NCBI GenBank assembly: GCA_940671915.1
Contig: CALNVZ010003434.1
Location: 1,341,140 to 1,405,139 of the forward strand
Length of the DNA: 64,000 nucleotides
DNA from: Paracentrotus lividus
Taxonomy: Eukaryota; Echinodermata; Echinoidea; Camarodonta; Echinidae
Direction: 5' to 3'
The notes below the pieces were generated by a model. That model did no database searches and had not been told where the DNA came from. It worked only from the letters and a program-made list of their open reading frames with translations. A program made the position numbers and the translations under genes. Shown here in pieces: positions 47,281 to 60,010 of this stretch (its first letter is position 1; each line of letters starts with the position of its first letter).

Positions 47281-48655
47281 CCCTTCCACCGGCAATTGAT
47301 GGTTGGAATCCAGGGCGCCCATTGTGAGTCTCGCTTGGTGTCGCATAGTTTTCGAATTATTCTACTGTATCTTATCTTAATGGCTTTCTCTCTTCCTTTC
47401 TTCTGATATTCACTTCTCCTTTTCTCTATCTCTGTCCTTCTCTCTCCTCTTCTGTCTCACACAACACTTTCCTTATTTTCCTTTTTTTTCCTTTTCTCTT
47501 CCTTTCCTTTAATATAATTTTAAATAATAATATCCATAATTAAGCATTTATAATGCGCCGAACTAATCTAGTAAACTATTCAGTTGGCGCAGCTTATATT
47601 ACACTCGCTTAGCCATAGTGGCCCTTATAAAAGGGCGCTTTACCCATTCGAGAATTTTCTTCTACGGTAACACCTATTCCATTAACTAGGTCAGTCTGGC
47701 AAATTGCAGATTTAATATCTTGGCCAAAGGACAATAATATTAGTGGGGAAAAATGGACGGAAAGATCGAAGCGCGCGTACCTTGTGAATCGTCGGTCCAG
47801 CCGACTTATCCATTCGACCACATCCACTCCACCCTCTTCCCCTTTTTTTTTTTTTGGGTTTAGCGGGCGCCTTCTGCGCCATGGAAAAATGGGAGGGGGC
47901 CGCTGCACCCCCAGCCCTGTTTGGATACCATTGAGTATGCATCAAGAAATATGTAAACCTGGCGCCTCATATTCCCAAGGTAGATTCAGCAAAATAATGC
48001 TGGTCCGAAACCATGGTTTCCTGATTGGCGGTCCATCCTGGGCCATAACGAATAACTTATGTATGAATTTAATTTTATACGATTTACCTTATTTTTACAT
48101 AAAATTTGAGTATTAAGCTTTCAGTTAATATTTTGACTTAATTTGTTAATTTTAATGGAGTTATTATTATGACCTTTATTCGCCCTTAGAAACGATGGGT
48201 TCGACCAAGGATTTAATCCCATTTTTCGTGAAAATTAAACAAAAAAAATATAAGCATCTAATCAGTGGAATCAGAGAATCAGAAATATTTCAACATGTGT
48301 GATTATTATGTGTATTTGGTGTCTTTCATGAATGTTCAAATTGTTGTTCTATGAAATAAAAGGTAATTGAGGGCCCGTTACATATTTTCTCATGCATATA
48401 TGAGTATCCCAAACCGGGGGGGGGGGGGGGGCTTGGGGCTCAAGCCCCCCCATTTTTTCATGGCCGCGATGGTGAGAGGGGGGGGAAAAAAAGGCAAGGA
48501 AAAAGAAGAAAGTGAGAGAGAGCAAAAGGAAAGATAAATAATGAAAAGAGAAAAGATAGTATTTATGTATAAATCAAGTAGAAAATAATTAGAAAACTGC
48601 GACCGGGCGAGACCCACAATGGGCGCCGCTTTGATTCCACATCCATGCCTGTGTA
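47281..48655. other. Core between inverted minisatellites
   Basis: Starts with TGGAATCCAGGGCGCCCATTGTGAG (47303 on), and the near inverse, CACAATGGGCGCCGCTTTGATTCCA, closes it near 48614, so the arms continue inward past the arrays. The interior is AT-rich with CT- and GA-rich tracts and a G run at 48417. No protein domain recognised. Confidence 0.5.
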
Positions 48656-49095
48656 GGGGGGATATTGTGTCGTCGGGGGGTAGTTATTGCGGGTGTAACT
48701 CTCCGGGGGTAAATTGTCCTCGGGGGTAATTCTCGCTGGGGGTAATTGTTCCGGGGGTATTGTCGGGGGTAATTGTACCTCGGGTATTGGTCCTCGTGGG
48801 GTAATTGTCCGGGGGGTAATTGTCCTAGGGGGGATAATTGTACGGGGTAATTGTCCGGGGGGTATTGTCCGGGGGTTTACATTGGTCCGGGGGGGTAATG
48901 TCCTAGGTGGGTAATGTCCGGGGGTGAATTGTCCGGGGGGTAATTGTCCCTGGGGGTAATTTTGCCTCTAGGGGGTATATTGTCCGGGGGGTAATTTGTC
49001 CGGGGGTAGGGGAATTGTCCTCGTGGGGTATTGTCCGGGGGTAATTGTCGTGGGGTAATTGTTCCAGGGGGTAATTGGTCCTAGAACCATAAGAG
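48656..49095 (-). repeat. GGGGTAATTGTCC minisatellite, inner right arm
   Basis: About 25 units of 14-18 bp such as GGGGGTAATTGTCCTC, the reverse complement of 46905-47280. Ends GGTCCTAGAACC, which echoes the inverse of GGTTCTAGGAC at 45400. Confidence 0.85.
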
Positions 49096-49899
49096 GATGT
49101 TATTGCAACTAGTGTTGGTATGAAAATATCTCCAGAAGTAGATGAAAATAAAACTATCTCGGTTATTAACTCACACCAATTTTCAGTATTCCGTCAACAA
49201 TATCCGATGAAAACATTTAATTCTAAAAATTTGCTGAAACAAGTTCGCGAGAAAACGAAGCAAAGAGACTGAAGGAGTGTCAAATATTACATGATTTTGT
49301 ATAATTGAAGAGGTGTTGATATAAAATTTTCACTTGAGCGATTCCGCGCTTGAAAATCTCTCATCTTTTTTTTTTTTCTTTTCTTTTTTTGGGGGGGCTA
49401 ACAGAAGATAATCGTCTCCAGTTTGTAAAAGAATAACTGAACAACAAAATAGAACCATAAAGTAAAAAATATACTGATCGGGTCATTTTTGGTAAAAAAT
49501 TTCGGCTGCGCCTTTGGCGCTCAAGAATCATCCCTTCAAAAGGTTAATTTTTCAGATTCGAACACCTGCAAAAAATCCTAGTTACGGGCTTGACCATTGA
49601 CCTCATACTTTAAAATCTTAATCAAGATCATCTTCCTATGGAGATTTAAGATTAAAGTTGATATCTCTCTCTCTCTCATTTGACTGATAAAAATTGGGTT
49701 CCAATAGCAGTAACGGCCTCTATACCTTGCCAAACTTTAACACCCTTCGCCGCGTTCTTTAAAAAAAAAAACAAAAATTGCCAAAGAATTTGTATTTCCA
49801 TGAGATGGTATGTTCGGTTGTAAAAAAAAAAAAAAAAAAAATTGGCAAATGGAGAAATAATTAAGAGTGCATGTGGATCTGTTATCCGAATGGTTGATT
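49096..49899. other. Spacer between the two right-arm arrays
   Basis: AT-rich, non-coding, with T/G run at 49370 and a stretch near 49490-49600 (TTTCGGCTGCGCC, TTACGGGCTTG) resembling the end of a CAGGCCCGTAAC transposon in reverse orientation. No exon. Confidence 0.4.
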
Positions 49900-50285
49900 G
49901 TCTCCGGGGGACTTGTCCTGCGGGGAAGTTATGCTGCCGGAGGGAGTTGTCCTCCGGGGAGTCGTCCCTCCGGGGAGTTTGGTCTTCCAGGGAGTTGTCC
50001 CTCCGGGGATTGTCCTCCGGGAGGATTGTCCCTCCCGGGGGAGTGTTGACTCGGCGGGATATGTCCTCTAATGGGACTTGTCCTCCGGGGGAAGTTTTTT
50101 TGGGGGGATGTCTCCGGGGAAGTTGTCCTTGGGGGGACCTGTCCTCCGGGAGATGTCCTGCGGGGGAGTTAATCCTCCGGGGGGTGTTGTCCCTCCGCGG
50201 GGAGTTGTCCTTCCGGGGGAGTTGTCCTCCGGAGTTGTCCCCGGGGGAGTTGTCCTCCGGAGGAGATGTTCCTGATAGGTTAAGG
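49900..50285 (-). repeat. TCCGGGGAGTTGTCC minisatellite, outer right arm
   Basis: About 22 units of 15-19 bp such as GTTGTCCTCCGGGGGA, the reverse complement of 45390-45745. Apparent Gly/Ser/Cys-rich frames are repeat translations. Confidence 0.85.
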
Positions 50286-50479
50286 AACAGGTAGACGTAG
50301 CTGAACTTTGTGAATATTTAATTCAATCGAGCTTTCGCGCTAATTGCCTTCATGCAAGATTTTTTAGTTGGAGATGTGTATTACTTGTAACAATCAAATA
50401 CATAAATTTAATTCGGTGAACAACACCAATCATTATAATATTTAACGAATCAATTAAACATAAACAATTCAAACAATAC

Positions 50480-51241
50480 CGTCCATGCACCGACCTATCG
50501 TTCTGCGCGATATCAACACGTAGACATCTATTGAATTATTGGCACCATCAAGGATAGATTGATATAGACTCCTCACATTATGTTCACATACCACTGCACT
50601 TGAAGCTCAGTACATCTCTCATAACTTGACAAAAGAAACGAAGGTGAAGAAAATATATAGACTGAAAATCATAATTTTGGTAGATATAATCTTCACAACC
50701 TCAAGTCATTTAGTTGAAGCTCAGGGTATTAGTGTTAACAGGTTGATTGCTTCCCTAGAAGGTCTAAGTCAAGAGCTGATTTTTCAAGTCAAAATGGAAT
50801 ATTGTACAGTGTTATTTTATTTAAAAGGGTACATAAATCAAGTACTATCCAAAATTTGAAAACATCATGAATTTTCTTTTAATGTTCGTTAACACAACAT
50901 GTTGAGATATTAGTTGAGGTAATAAAAGAAACGGTGTTTGAAAAGTGATTGTTCATAATTTTATGATTCCGTGCAATAACGTATTTTAACCTGAAATTTC
51001 GATGTAGTAGATGTCGATTACAGTAGTCGTAGTCCCCTCAGTTGGCATCGAAAGTCGTCTTTTTGAACACTGTAAATCCCTCTCGTAAGACATCGTAGTC
51101 GCGCTCTGTAGACATCGTAGTTCGCCCACCTTCTGCTGAACATCAATCCATCTTTGAGGACATCGTTGAGTGGGACATCGTAGAACGCCCCATTCGCGTC
51201 ATTCGTAGTCGAACTTGAGTTGAACATCGTATTACGCATCT
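50480..51241 (-). pseudogene. Degraded FReD-N and stalk exons
   Basis: 50624-50480 aligns with the FReD-N exon (shared GTACTGAGCTTCAAG, GGAGTCTAT, TAGATGTCTAC, GGACGGTA) but has many indels and no continuous frame; length is 145 rather than 137. 51241-50991 aligns with the stalk exon (repeated GACATCGTAGT-type units on the plus strand) and is likewise broken. The intron between (50640-50980) also matches 17000-17340. It would supply the 5' part for unit B if it were intact. Decay or uncorrected sequencing error could both explain it. Confidence 0.7.
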
Positions 51242-51779
51242 TAATATGACATAGTATAAGTCATAATAATAGAGGAGAGCAAAATTTTAGATAATATCAT
51301 AGGTGATCTGTTCAAGATCTGCCTACTGTCCTAAAATATTGTAAAAATAGGTACTACGAGTAAAAATAAGTTTCTAATTTATAAATGAATTTAATACTAT
51401 TCGGTATACTTGGCGCAAAATATCAGTTCCGAGAGATCCTTCCGAGAACAACGATAGACATTGATAGTATCTATCGTCTCCTCACGACGACCAGTGAGTG
51501 ACATGGCCCGAAAACAATTAAAATATACAAAACACTAAACAAGGTACAAAATGTAACTAAAATAATTTTTATTTAACCATTTAAGTAAACCTTATGCAGT
51601 TTAAAAATAGAGCAATGGATTCAAATAGGACAGATATCAAAATATCATGCACATCATTCTGCTCTCTAAATAATAATTTTTAAATTCTCCCCCCCCCCGA
51701 GTAATATTTCTATATAATTATTTTATCAATGTTTTTCCGTGATAATTATAACAAAATTATATCCAAAACTTATACACTG
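51242..51779. other. Degraded continuation of stalk-side intron
   Basis: 51250-51330 still shows phrases of the intron at 17640-17720 (GTGATCTG, AAGATCTGCCTA). After about 51400 I see nothing recognisable. Confidence 0.4.
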
Positions 51780-51960
51780 AAACTAACCTCGTCCGTCAGT
51801 GGACGGACTAGCTTAAGCTAGTCAGTCAAGACGGACTAGTTTTAAAGCTAGTGTGTCATGTTAGTCCGCGAGACGACTAATGCTTACAACTGAATGCCAA
51901 ATCTCTCAACTTTGACGGACGAGCTTTAAAGCGTAGTCGTCACAACTTGATGATTTAGCA
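51780..51960. repeat. GGACTAGCTTTAAAGCTAGT minisatellite, left
   Basis: Four to five degenerate units built around GACGGACTAG and TTTAAAGCTAG, each with a palindromic core (CTAGCTTAAGCTAG). Related units appear at 59640-60010. Confidence 0.65.
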
Positions 51961-54900
51961 AAGAATATATTAGTGGAAAGAAGTGGAGCTTCCCACGTTC
52001 CGGTGTGTACCCACCGTCCGCTGATTGATCGGGGTGTTTGTGCGATTTTGTGCGAACTCGAAAAGTTTAAGCCCAAAACCCGATTTTTTTTTTTTCTCTT
52101 TCAATATTTAATATACTAATATCTAACTCTTTTCAAGGTTTTGGTTTTTGGTTGAGAGCAAAGTAAAAAGGTTTAATATTTCATGTTTACAACCTTGAGT
52201 TTCTAAGAACCTACCAAAAATTCAGTGACTAATGTATTGATTATGAACTTTGAGCCGTTCAATTGAGTTTTGAACGTAAAATATCAAGCAATAAAGATCT
52301 AGTTTGATATACCCTGTAATTTTTTTGAAATGACTGAAAAGCGTCGGATATTATCAAATTTAAAATAATTTTCTTAATAATCAGAACATTTTCAACCAGT
52401 TGATGACCCTAAATAAAGTCAGTGACTATGCTCTTTTGCAGATGTGTATCGCCTATGGTTAAGCCACCGTTAACACGTTGCTTTATTATATATGGATCAT
52501 ATTATCCTACTTTTTCTTTCTAGATGAATTTGTTTTGTGGTGGGGTATTTAAATCGATTGTATATGCAATTTTAGTAAAATTGAATATAAGGTTTCTAGA
52601 GTATATCATGTAAGCGCATGTTTAACTCTTGGAACTGCCCCCATAATAATATATGGTCATTGGACTATGTCCGTCCCTTTGCAGCATCGAATGAAACGTG
52701 CCCCTGGTGGCGTTATACGACGTAGGCCTATGATGCGTTACGCAATAATGTGAGGACTTCGAATTGGATGTGGCGATGAGTTGCGCCGTTTTTTGTCTTG
52801 TAAATTGACGTGGAATGTCGTTTTTATCAATTTATATATAATGTCATTTAAAGTTATCCATCCGGCGAGTTTATATACTCTTGAAATGACCTCCCTAGGA
52901 TAGATATTGTCAGTGACTTTTTGATGCCTCCTTTTCTTATGGAATGGTCTTGAAAAGAGGAATGGTAAACGTGCCTGTTATGTTTTACACGATTTAATAC
53001 ATCTATTGTTTTCATATATATGGAGATAACTATTGGTTACCCTGTTATTTTCTTTGGAAACGGATTGCAACTGTGTAGTATGTTTTAAGCGAAGAATTCC
53101 GTATAATTCTAGTAAAAGGATAAGGCCTTTTTAATACTCCTTTGAGACCTATCCCAAAAAAGTCAGCTTGAGGGCTAATAGCTCTCCTTTTTTGGATTCT
53201 ATCTCTTTTTTGAAAAATAGCGTCATGGCTTGCTTATATATGTTGAACAGAGTGGTTCTGCGCATGCGCGGTGGGGACATTTATATTCGAAGCGCCCAAT
53301 TTTGGATGAAGGTGATACAACCTGTTTTTACATTTCTATTTTATGGGGTCAGAGAGGGTTATTGTTCGGGTGTGTGACATAATATATAAAGGTAATGGTC
53401 TTAGGTTTCATTTATTGTAAGTTTTTCGAGATGTGATCTAAGAGGTCGGAACGTGTAATAGAAACAAAATCTAACCGCATATAAATCTATAGCGATGTAT
53501 GGTTCCCAAGACAGTTGCCCCATGTCGAGACCCACGCCGACGGCAACACGGGGGAGGAGATTGGGCGGCGGCGGTGAGGGTAATATAACTGTCGTTTAAC
53601 GTGGGATTCTAGGTAAGGGTTCTAGTTAGCCACAAGGGATTTGTTGGCCCGTACGCTGTTGACCTCACCTCGGTGTAGGTATATGATTGTGTTGTGAAAT
53701 GCCGACGAGACCTGCCTCATAGAGTGTGAATGTGTGTATTCTTATTGGCACGGAGCTTGGAAGCATTATTGCATAATAAATTGTTATTGGATATGAGAAT
53801 CATGTAGATCTATAGAAAATTGTATTCTAACAGAGAACAAGGATATTGAAGAAATAAGCATTATTCTAACATATGTTTTTAGCATTAATCCGAGACAACA
53901 AAACAAGCATGGCTTTTCTTTTTGTTTTTTTTTTTTCTTTAATATGCGGGCTGTGGATGTGTTTATGGTAGAGTTGAATTCAACCACCAGGCCCCCACCT
54001 AAACACTAGTTATACTGTTAAAGAACATTTATGAATGAGTTCAAGTATTATCCAATAACATTTTACATTATTTGGTAACAATTTTTTATAGATTCTGTGA
54101 AGATATTCCAAGAGTGGGCAAAGCAGAATTTGATAGGAATTGACCTTGTATTTGACGGTCCCTTACTGATATGCCTCGATATTTCATTTTGTATGTCGAG
54201 AAGGCACTTCTCAAGCATCCGACCGTTTCTAATAGATCTACATGGTAAATGTATGCAGCCAGTGGAAACTTTGTAGGCGTATTGAGCAAAAATTGTATAT
54301 GTGAGAGGTCTGGTGATACAAGCTTACTTTTCCGTTCCATGATATGTTCAAAATACTATTGGTATATGCTTACTTTACATAACATTTGATATATCTAGTC
54401 AAGGCGTCAATGCACGCAATAATACATTGTCAACGATTGCAGTATCTAGTACTTCTTTTTCTTCTTTTTGCGCCAAAAAAAGCCAATTCATTTAACACAC
54501 ATGATCTTTGTTAAAACCTGTCCAAAGTGTCAAACACTCGTCCAAATTAGTTAAACTTCGATAGACATGTCACCAATGATCTACTCTTGATCAAAATGAC
54601 AATCAATTTCCAAGAGATACTCATAAACACGTAGACGCGTACAAAATCGCCATTTGATCCATTTTCCTGCGCGAGTGAGTGAAGCATTCTTCCAACTTCA
54701 CATATCTCCATCATCCTAAGATGCTACAAACTTCTAACAAAATTTCATTATGTAGTGTCCATGAATTCACCTTTCAAATTGCATCCCAGTACAACCTTTT
54801 TATTTCAAAACCATCTTCATATTTTTAAATTAATTCAAAATAACTCCGTTATGAATTGAAAAAATTGTGACTAAAAACACGCAAAATGGCTAATACTTTC

Positions 54901-57900
54901 TTTAAATCAATTTCATTTGCTCAAATTTTTCAGGGTCATGTTATATCTACATGAATGTGCACACACTGCCAGCAATGTATTCACCTCAAATAATACGCAA
55001 ATGCAAATAGCGCCCTCTAAAGTTTCAAAATTTGGCTAAAATCCAAGAGGGCCTGCAATCTCGTTGTCTTGTTAAACCGGGTACCCTTTTTTGGATCTTA
55101 GGTTAGTTCAGATTATGTACTTCAGCAGATGTAAAGGAAAATATATCGATTCATTTTGACCAAACCTTGCTCAAAAATGTTTTGTACAAAAATGAGGACA
55201 ATTTATTCAGAGTAGTAACTCTCAGTTGAAAAACAAGTTTAACTGGTCCCTTAAAAAGCGGGAATATTTTCATTATGTTGCTATTTGGACTCTGAAAACT
55301 TGGCAGGCGCATTAGTGTAGTTCGCCAGAAGCATTTTCTCACATATTATCTGCTATTTTATGTAAATATTTGATGACTGTACATCATATAAGTTTTGATT
55401 GGGAATCAGAATAATAGTCTGAATTTTTTCTAAAATGGATTACGTAACAATTTGCATTTACGTCATTTGTCTTCTCAATATTTGCTTCGTGAAATTGATC
55501 ATCACAATGATCTGCAATTGTAATTTGCTCTTTTTTCATTTGATACCCAATATAATATATTGTTGTTGTTCACAGAAAATTTTCGAGTAAATCCAGTTTT
55601 GTTAAGACAACCATTTATCAGCCTTGCTTCTATCGCGAAATAACATGTGTTGGATAGGGAGAAAGCCCTCGGCCACGGATTTTGGGCTCAGATTACTATA
55701 AGAACGCCGGGGCCAGCGAACAAAGATTTTTTTTTTTGTAGGAGTCATTAACCCGCTTGCTATAGTCAGTTGCAATATGTTGACAAACAATGTGTACGCC
55801 GGATAGTATGGAAAGTGAGTTTCAAAAGATATGCAACTGTATGGATACACAACCGTTTCGGTTGTAACACACAGTTCTTGTAACTGTTACTGTAATGCCG
55901 TCTTTCCGTTTCCAATATTTATTTTCAAAAATATTACATTTTGAGATTTTTTTAATTAGTCCTTGTCTTTTTAGTAGCGTGAAGTTGACTGCAACATTCG
56001 TTGCATGTCAATCGAGTTGCCAGTTCTATGTCTTCTTTCTTCTTCCCCAAAGAGAGGCCATTCACTTAACAGGGACTTGAAACTTTGTTCTCCTACCCAG
56101 GTCCCATCGACATTCAGACATATTCGTTCTACTTTTCTACCATATCCTCTCATGAGTCCAGTATGTTGATTCCCCTGACACTGTGATTTTACCATATCAT
56201 TCATCCATGGCCGTCCTATGCCTCGGCCTGAGGAGGCGCGCCATTTTTGGCTATGCGTTTTGCCATCTGGAGAAGCCATTTTCCAGCCTCCATGGATCTT
56301 TCTGTTGTTATATGGAGAGGAAAAAGAGCATAGCTTTCGTAACAAGAATCCATTGTAAATATTGTTTTATAGTTTGCCGCTTTCGTATGATATCCAATCA
56401 CTTAATCATATTAAAAAATAGGGTCTTCATAGTGTTGATATATCGAAATTTGCAGATAATAATCAACTCCGTTTATGAAATAAAAAATTGTGAAATAAAA
56501 CAGCATCAAAAATGGCTTATTACTTACTTCCTGTAAGTGCATAATGTCCATTTGTCAATGTTCGGGCATTTTATTCTTTAAAAATGTCGCAACTATCTAC
56601 TCCAGCATGTTCCGCTCCGAGAGAGTGAGCGCAAATGCAAATAGCGCGCGCGTAAAGCCTTTCAAAAATTTGGCTAATCGCGAGAGTGAGGGCTTGGCCA
56701 CTTGCGTTGTTGCATTTGTTAAACACCTCCCTTTTTTGGATTAGCGGGGACTTCAGCTAATGTTTCCTTTCCAGCAATGTAAATTAAATATATTCGACTT
56801 CTATTGAACCAAATTGGCTCAAAAATTGTTGCTCTCAATGTACACAATTATCGATACCAAAAGAAATCAAGTGTTAAACTTCCCATAACGTAATTTTGGC
56901 GAAGTATTCAATTCTAGGGGCTTGGATAACTGTGGCAAGCATTGACTGTAATGGATCTACATTCCACAAATACTTCAATTTTTGTATATGTTATGGATTG
57001 ACGGTCTATGCGTACAGAGTTATGGACAAAAAATAGGGCGTGAGGATTTGTACTCCAATGGAAGTTCACGAAGTCTCTAAGTTCATATACGTTCATGCAT
57101 CTCGTGTGCGAATATGTTGCTGTCTTGATATATTGACATCACATGGACGACAGGCATATGGTAAATTATGTCTTGTCCATTGAGCTACTTAAATATTAGA
57201 TATTTTGGTATTGCAACAGAGAAATCTTTGTGAGTATATTATCACTGTTTTAATATTTTAGGATTACCATTAATAGGAAGCGAGTCTGCATTCATGATCT
57301 CGAAAAGTCGTGAAGAATTCGCCACAGAGGAGCTCGATCAATCGTAGTGGATGGCTTGTGTGGAGGAGAGAAGAGGGATAAGAAGGACTAAAATCGTCAA
57401 AGCATACACGTGACAGCACCATGCAATCTGTTTAAGCAAGCGACACATTTGTGCTACGATAGATGATGTAAGAAATAGGAGCTAATTGTCTGGTTTACTA
57501 TTTGCATTAAGTTTGTCAAGGTATAGACGTATTACTATTTTATAACTCCTTGATATACATTTTAGGGGTCAACAGCGGTCATTAGGCCGTCATTCACGTT
57601 TCATGTGTGCGAGTACGATTGCAGGTGGTGGGCGATGGTATTTACTCTGGCTGATGTTAGTCCGGTGCGATTGCGACGGGACGCAAGCTGCGATAAAAGT
57701 GTGATGGTAGCCTCTGATGTTGGACGCCATTTATTATATGAGGACCGACTAGGATTGATACATCATTACGCTGGGCGCTTAAGTGGTGGTTCGCTTACCA
57801 TTGAGGGAATACTGACTAGCGTTTTGAAATATCCGTATCAGTGTCAATTTGTCGAAGTTATTATCCATTGTATTAGTGTGTGGTAGCGGTGTTTCGCGAG

Positions 57901-59639
57901 ACACACAGTAATCAAGGTGTATACATTGGTGCTGCAGATACAGGAGAGTTGGGTATTTGAGGCCTCTGTACAATGCTGTGAAGAAGCTGTACGTATTACA
58001 ATATTATATAGGCGGGACGATCATAGAGTATGGGCGAATTCACAGTAGGTTCGATCGCGTTGGTGGTTCTTCCATTCTTTAGAATTGGTAACGCTAATTG
58101 AATTGTATCCGTGTCGTTACTGGGATATGAAACTTCCAGATGACAGTTGTGCTAATGTCTTTATAGATGTCACTGGAGTGCGCGGCGCGTTAAAGCAATC
58201 AATGCAGTGAAGTACAGGAGGTTATCTATGGCATCCGAGTGATAACATGCGCAACTCTGAAGAGAGGACCATCATCTATTATTGGTAATTATAATGTTAT
58301 GCTTGATCTATTTAAGGTGGAGTTTCTACACTGTGATAGAGAAGGCAGATCAGATATTAACCGCGTCCGTAATAACACTATGAGAGATTTGAATATTGAG
58401 TATTGGGCTGATTCTCATTCCTGTGAATGTGATAATAGTTGTCAGAGTAGGTTGTTTCTTGTTTGTATTTCCTATTTTATTTTTGTTTCGTATTCTATAA
58501 GATAATCAGTATTTTGTTGCAACATGGATTATTAGATTTGATAAATCTGGTTTTGAATATGACCAACGACGAAATCCAAATTTTCTGTCTGCTCAGATAA
58601 TAATATATTATAAAAATTGCATTGTTAGTTACGTGTGACAACTCGGTTAATATGTAAACAATTTAAATATTTGATTCAATCGTCTAATTCTAATGAATTG
58701 CTATCCCTACGATGCGCCACTATTCCATTCAATATATTAACTATCTGAAAGAACAGAATAACGCTCTTATGAGGTTTGTGTATTAGTAGCGCGATTTGTC
58801 GCATTGAGTCTAGATGTGGCACTCCAAGAAAGAATATGCGTATAAAATAAATATTAGAAGCAGACCTACAAAAAAAGACAGGTCATCACAAATGATATAA
58901 TTGCGAGAGCATTGTCGTCGGGGTAATGCACCCGGGGAACAGGGGGACCGCACCCTCCGACTTCTTGTCGTTTTCTGGGATCAGTGCGCCCTTGATTTTA
59001 TTACTAAGTATAGAGCAGGTGCTGGCATGACAAGTACTAAGATAGAATGATGCAAAAGTGTATGTTGGTTACCAATAAACTATAACGAAGTGTTACTCTT
59101 GTTTTACAGCTCCTCCTCCTTAGTCTTATGAGGAGAGAGAGAGAGAGCAAGCCATTAATAAAAGTATTTATCATATTCAAAAGCTATTAATTGAGCGTAT
59201 GGATTAGGGCATCTAGACTTGTTCCGTTTGGAGTCGGGCTTCATGTGTAATTATATTCGAAATTTGATATTTTCCTTATATATGACATCTTCACATCACA
59301 TTATTTGAATAATGTGCCCATAATGTTCGACTAAATTGTGTGCCTCCTGTTATTGTTCCATTCCTATATTAATTACATTATCTATCATATTATAATTAAT
59401 ATTATTGTATCTTTTGCGGTTGAATTCTTTTGAATTTTTAGTGAAATAACAATTTATTCGTCAGGATTATTAAAATGTTTTCATCATTATATTTCATCGG
59501 TGATTTGATCGTTCTGAGCAAGGCTGATGACGTCATGATTAAAAGACTATTTCGTACCATCGCTAGTCGGATCAAGAAGAAGTAAGAACATCGCGCATAT
59601 CAAGCGCGATCTTGGACTAGTCTTTAGACCGAGACTTTG
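51961..59639. other. Long stretch with no supported gene
   Basis: No splice-bounded exon, RNA gene or transposase was recognised. There is local self-similarity: 54940-55200 and 56560-56860 share GCAAATGCAAATAGCGC, AAAATTTGGCTA, CCCTTTTTTGGAT and GCTCAAAAAT in the same order, a diverged direct repeat of about 270 bp. 53150-53220 shares CTCCTTTTTTGGATT. Base composition and the many scattered indels resemble low-quality sequence. Confidence 0.4.
54940..56860 (+). repeat. Diverged direct repeat pair, 1.6 kb apart
   Basis: Copies at about 54940-55200 and 56560-56860 keep five or more shared blocks in order (listed in the preceding entry) with about a quarter of positions differing. Function unknown. 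Confidence 0.5.
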
Positions 59640-60010
59640 ACGGTATCTTAGCTTTGTAACAGGGCGTAGTGAGCTAGCATCAAAAGCTCGTCAGTCCTGG
59701 GCATCACTATTACGTACTAGCTTTTTAATGTCTAGTTGGCGACAAGCAAACTAGTGCGTCAATGGTTTAACGGACTAGCTTTAGAGAGGCAGGAGAGTCC
59801 TCGTGAGCCACACTGGTCACTGAGAATGAAATTAAATAGAATCCGATCGTGACCGATCCTAACTTGACCGGTAAATAGCTTTCATATCTAGTCACCGTTT
59901 AATGGACAGAGCAACGGCTTTAGAGAGCTAGTTCGTAATTGAAGCGTGAATTGATGGTTAGGGAGAGAACTAGATGCCGTCAATTATCTAATTCTTAGCG
60001 TTAGAAGTAG
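59640..60010. repeat. GGACTAGCTTT minisatellite, right
   Basis: Degenerate units such as ACTAGCTTTTTAATGTCTAG, ACGGACTAGCTTTAGAG and GGCTTTAGAGAGCTAG. Same unit vocabulary as 51780-51960; the two may be ends of one 8 kb element, though no clean terminal repeat is visible. Confidence 0.5.

Noticed and set aside
55971..56536. Open frames of 117-124 codons on opposite strands
   Set aside because: They overlap each other, show no domain, signal or splice support, and lie in a region of doubtful base quality.
57605..58505. Open frames of 88-93 codons
   Set aside because: No recognisable domain, and the composition is that expected by chance; surrounding sequence appears noisy.
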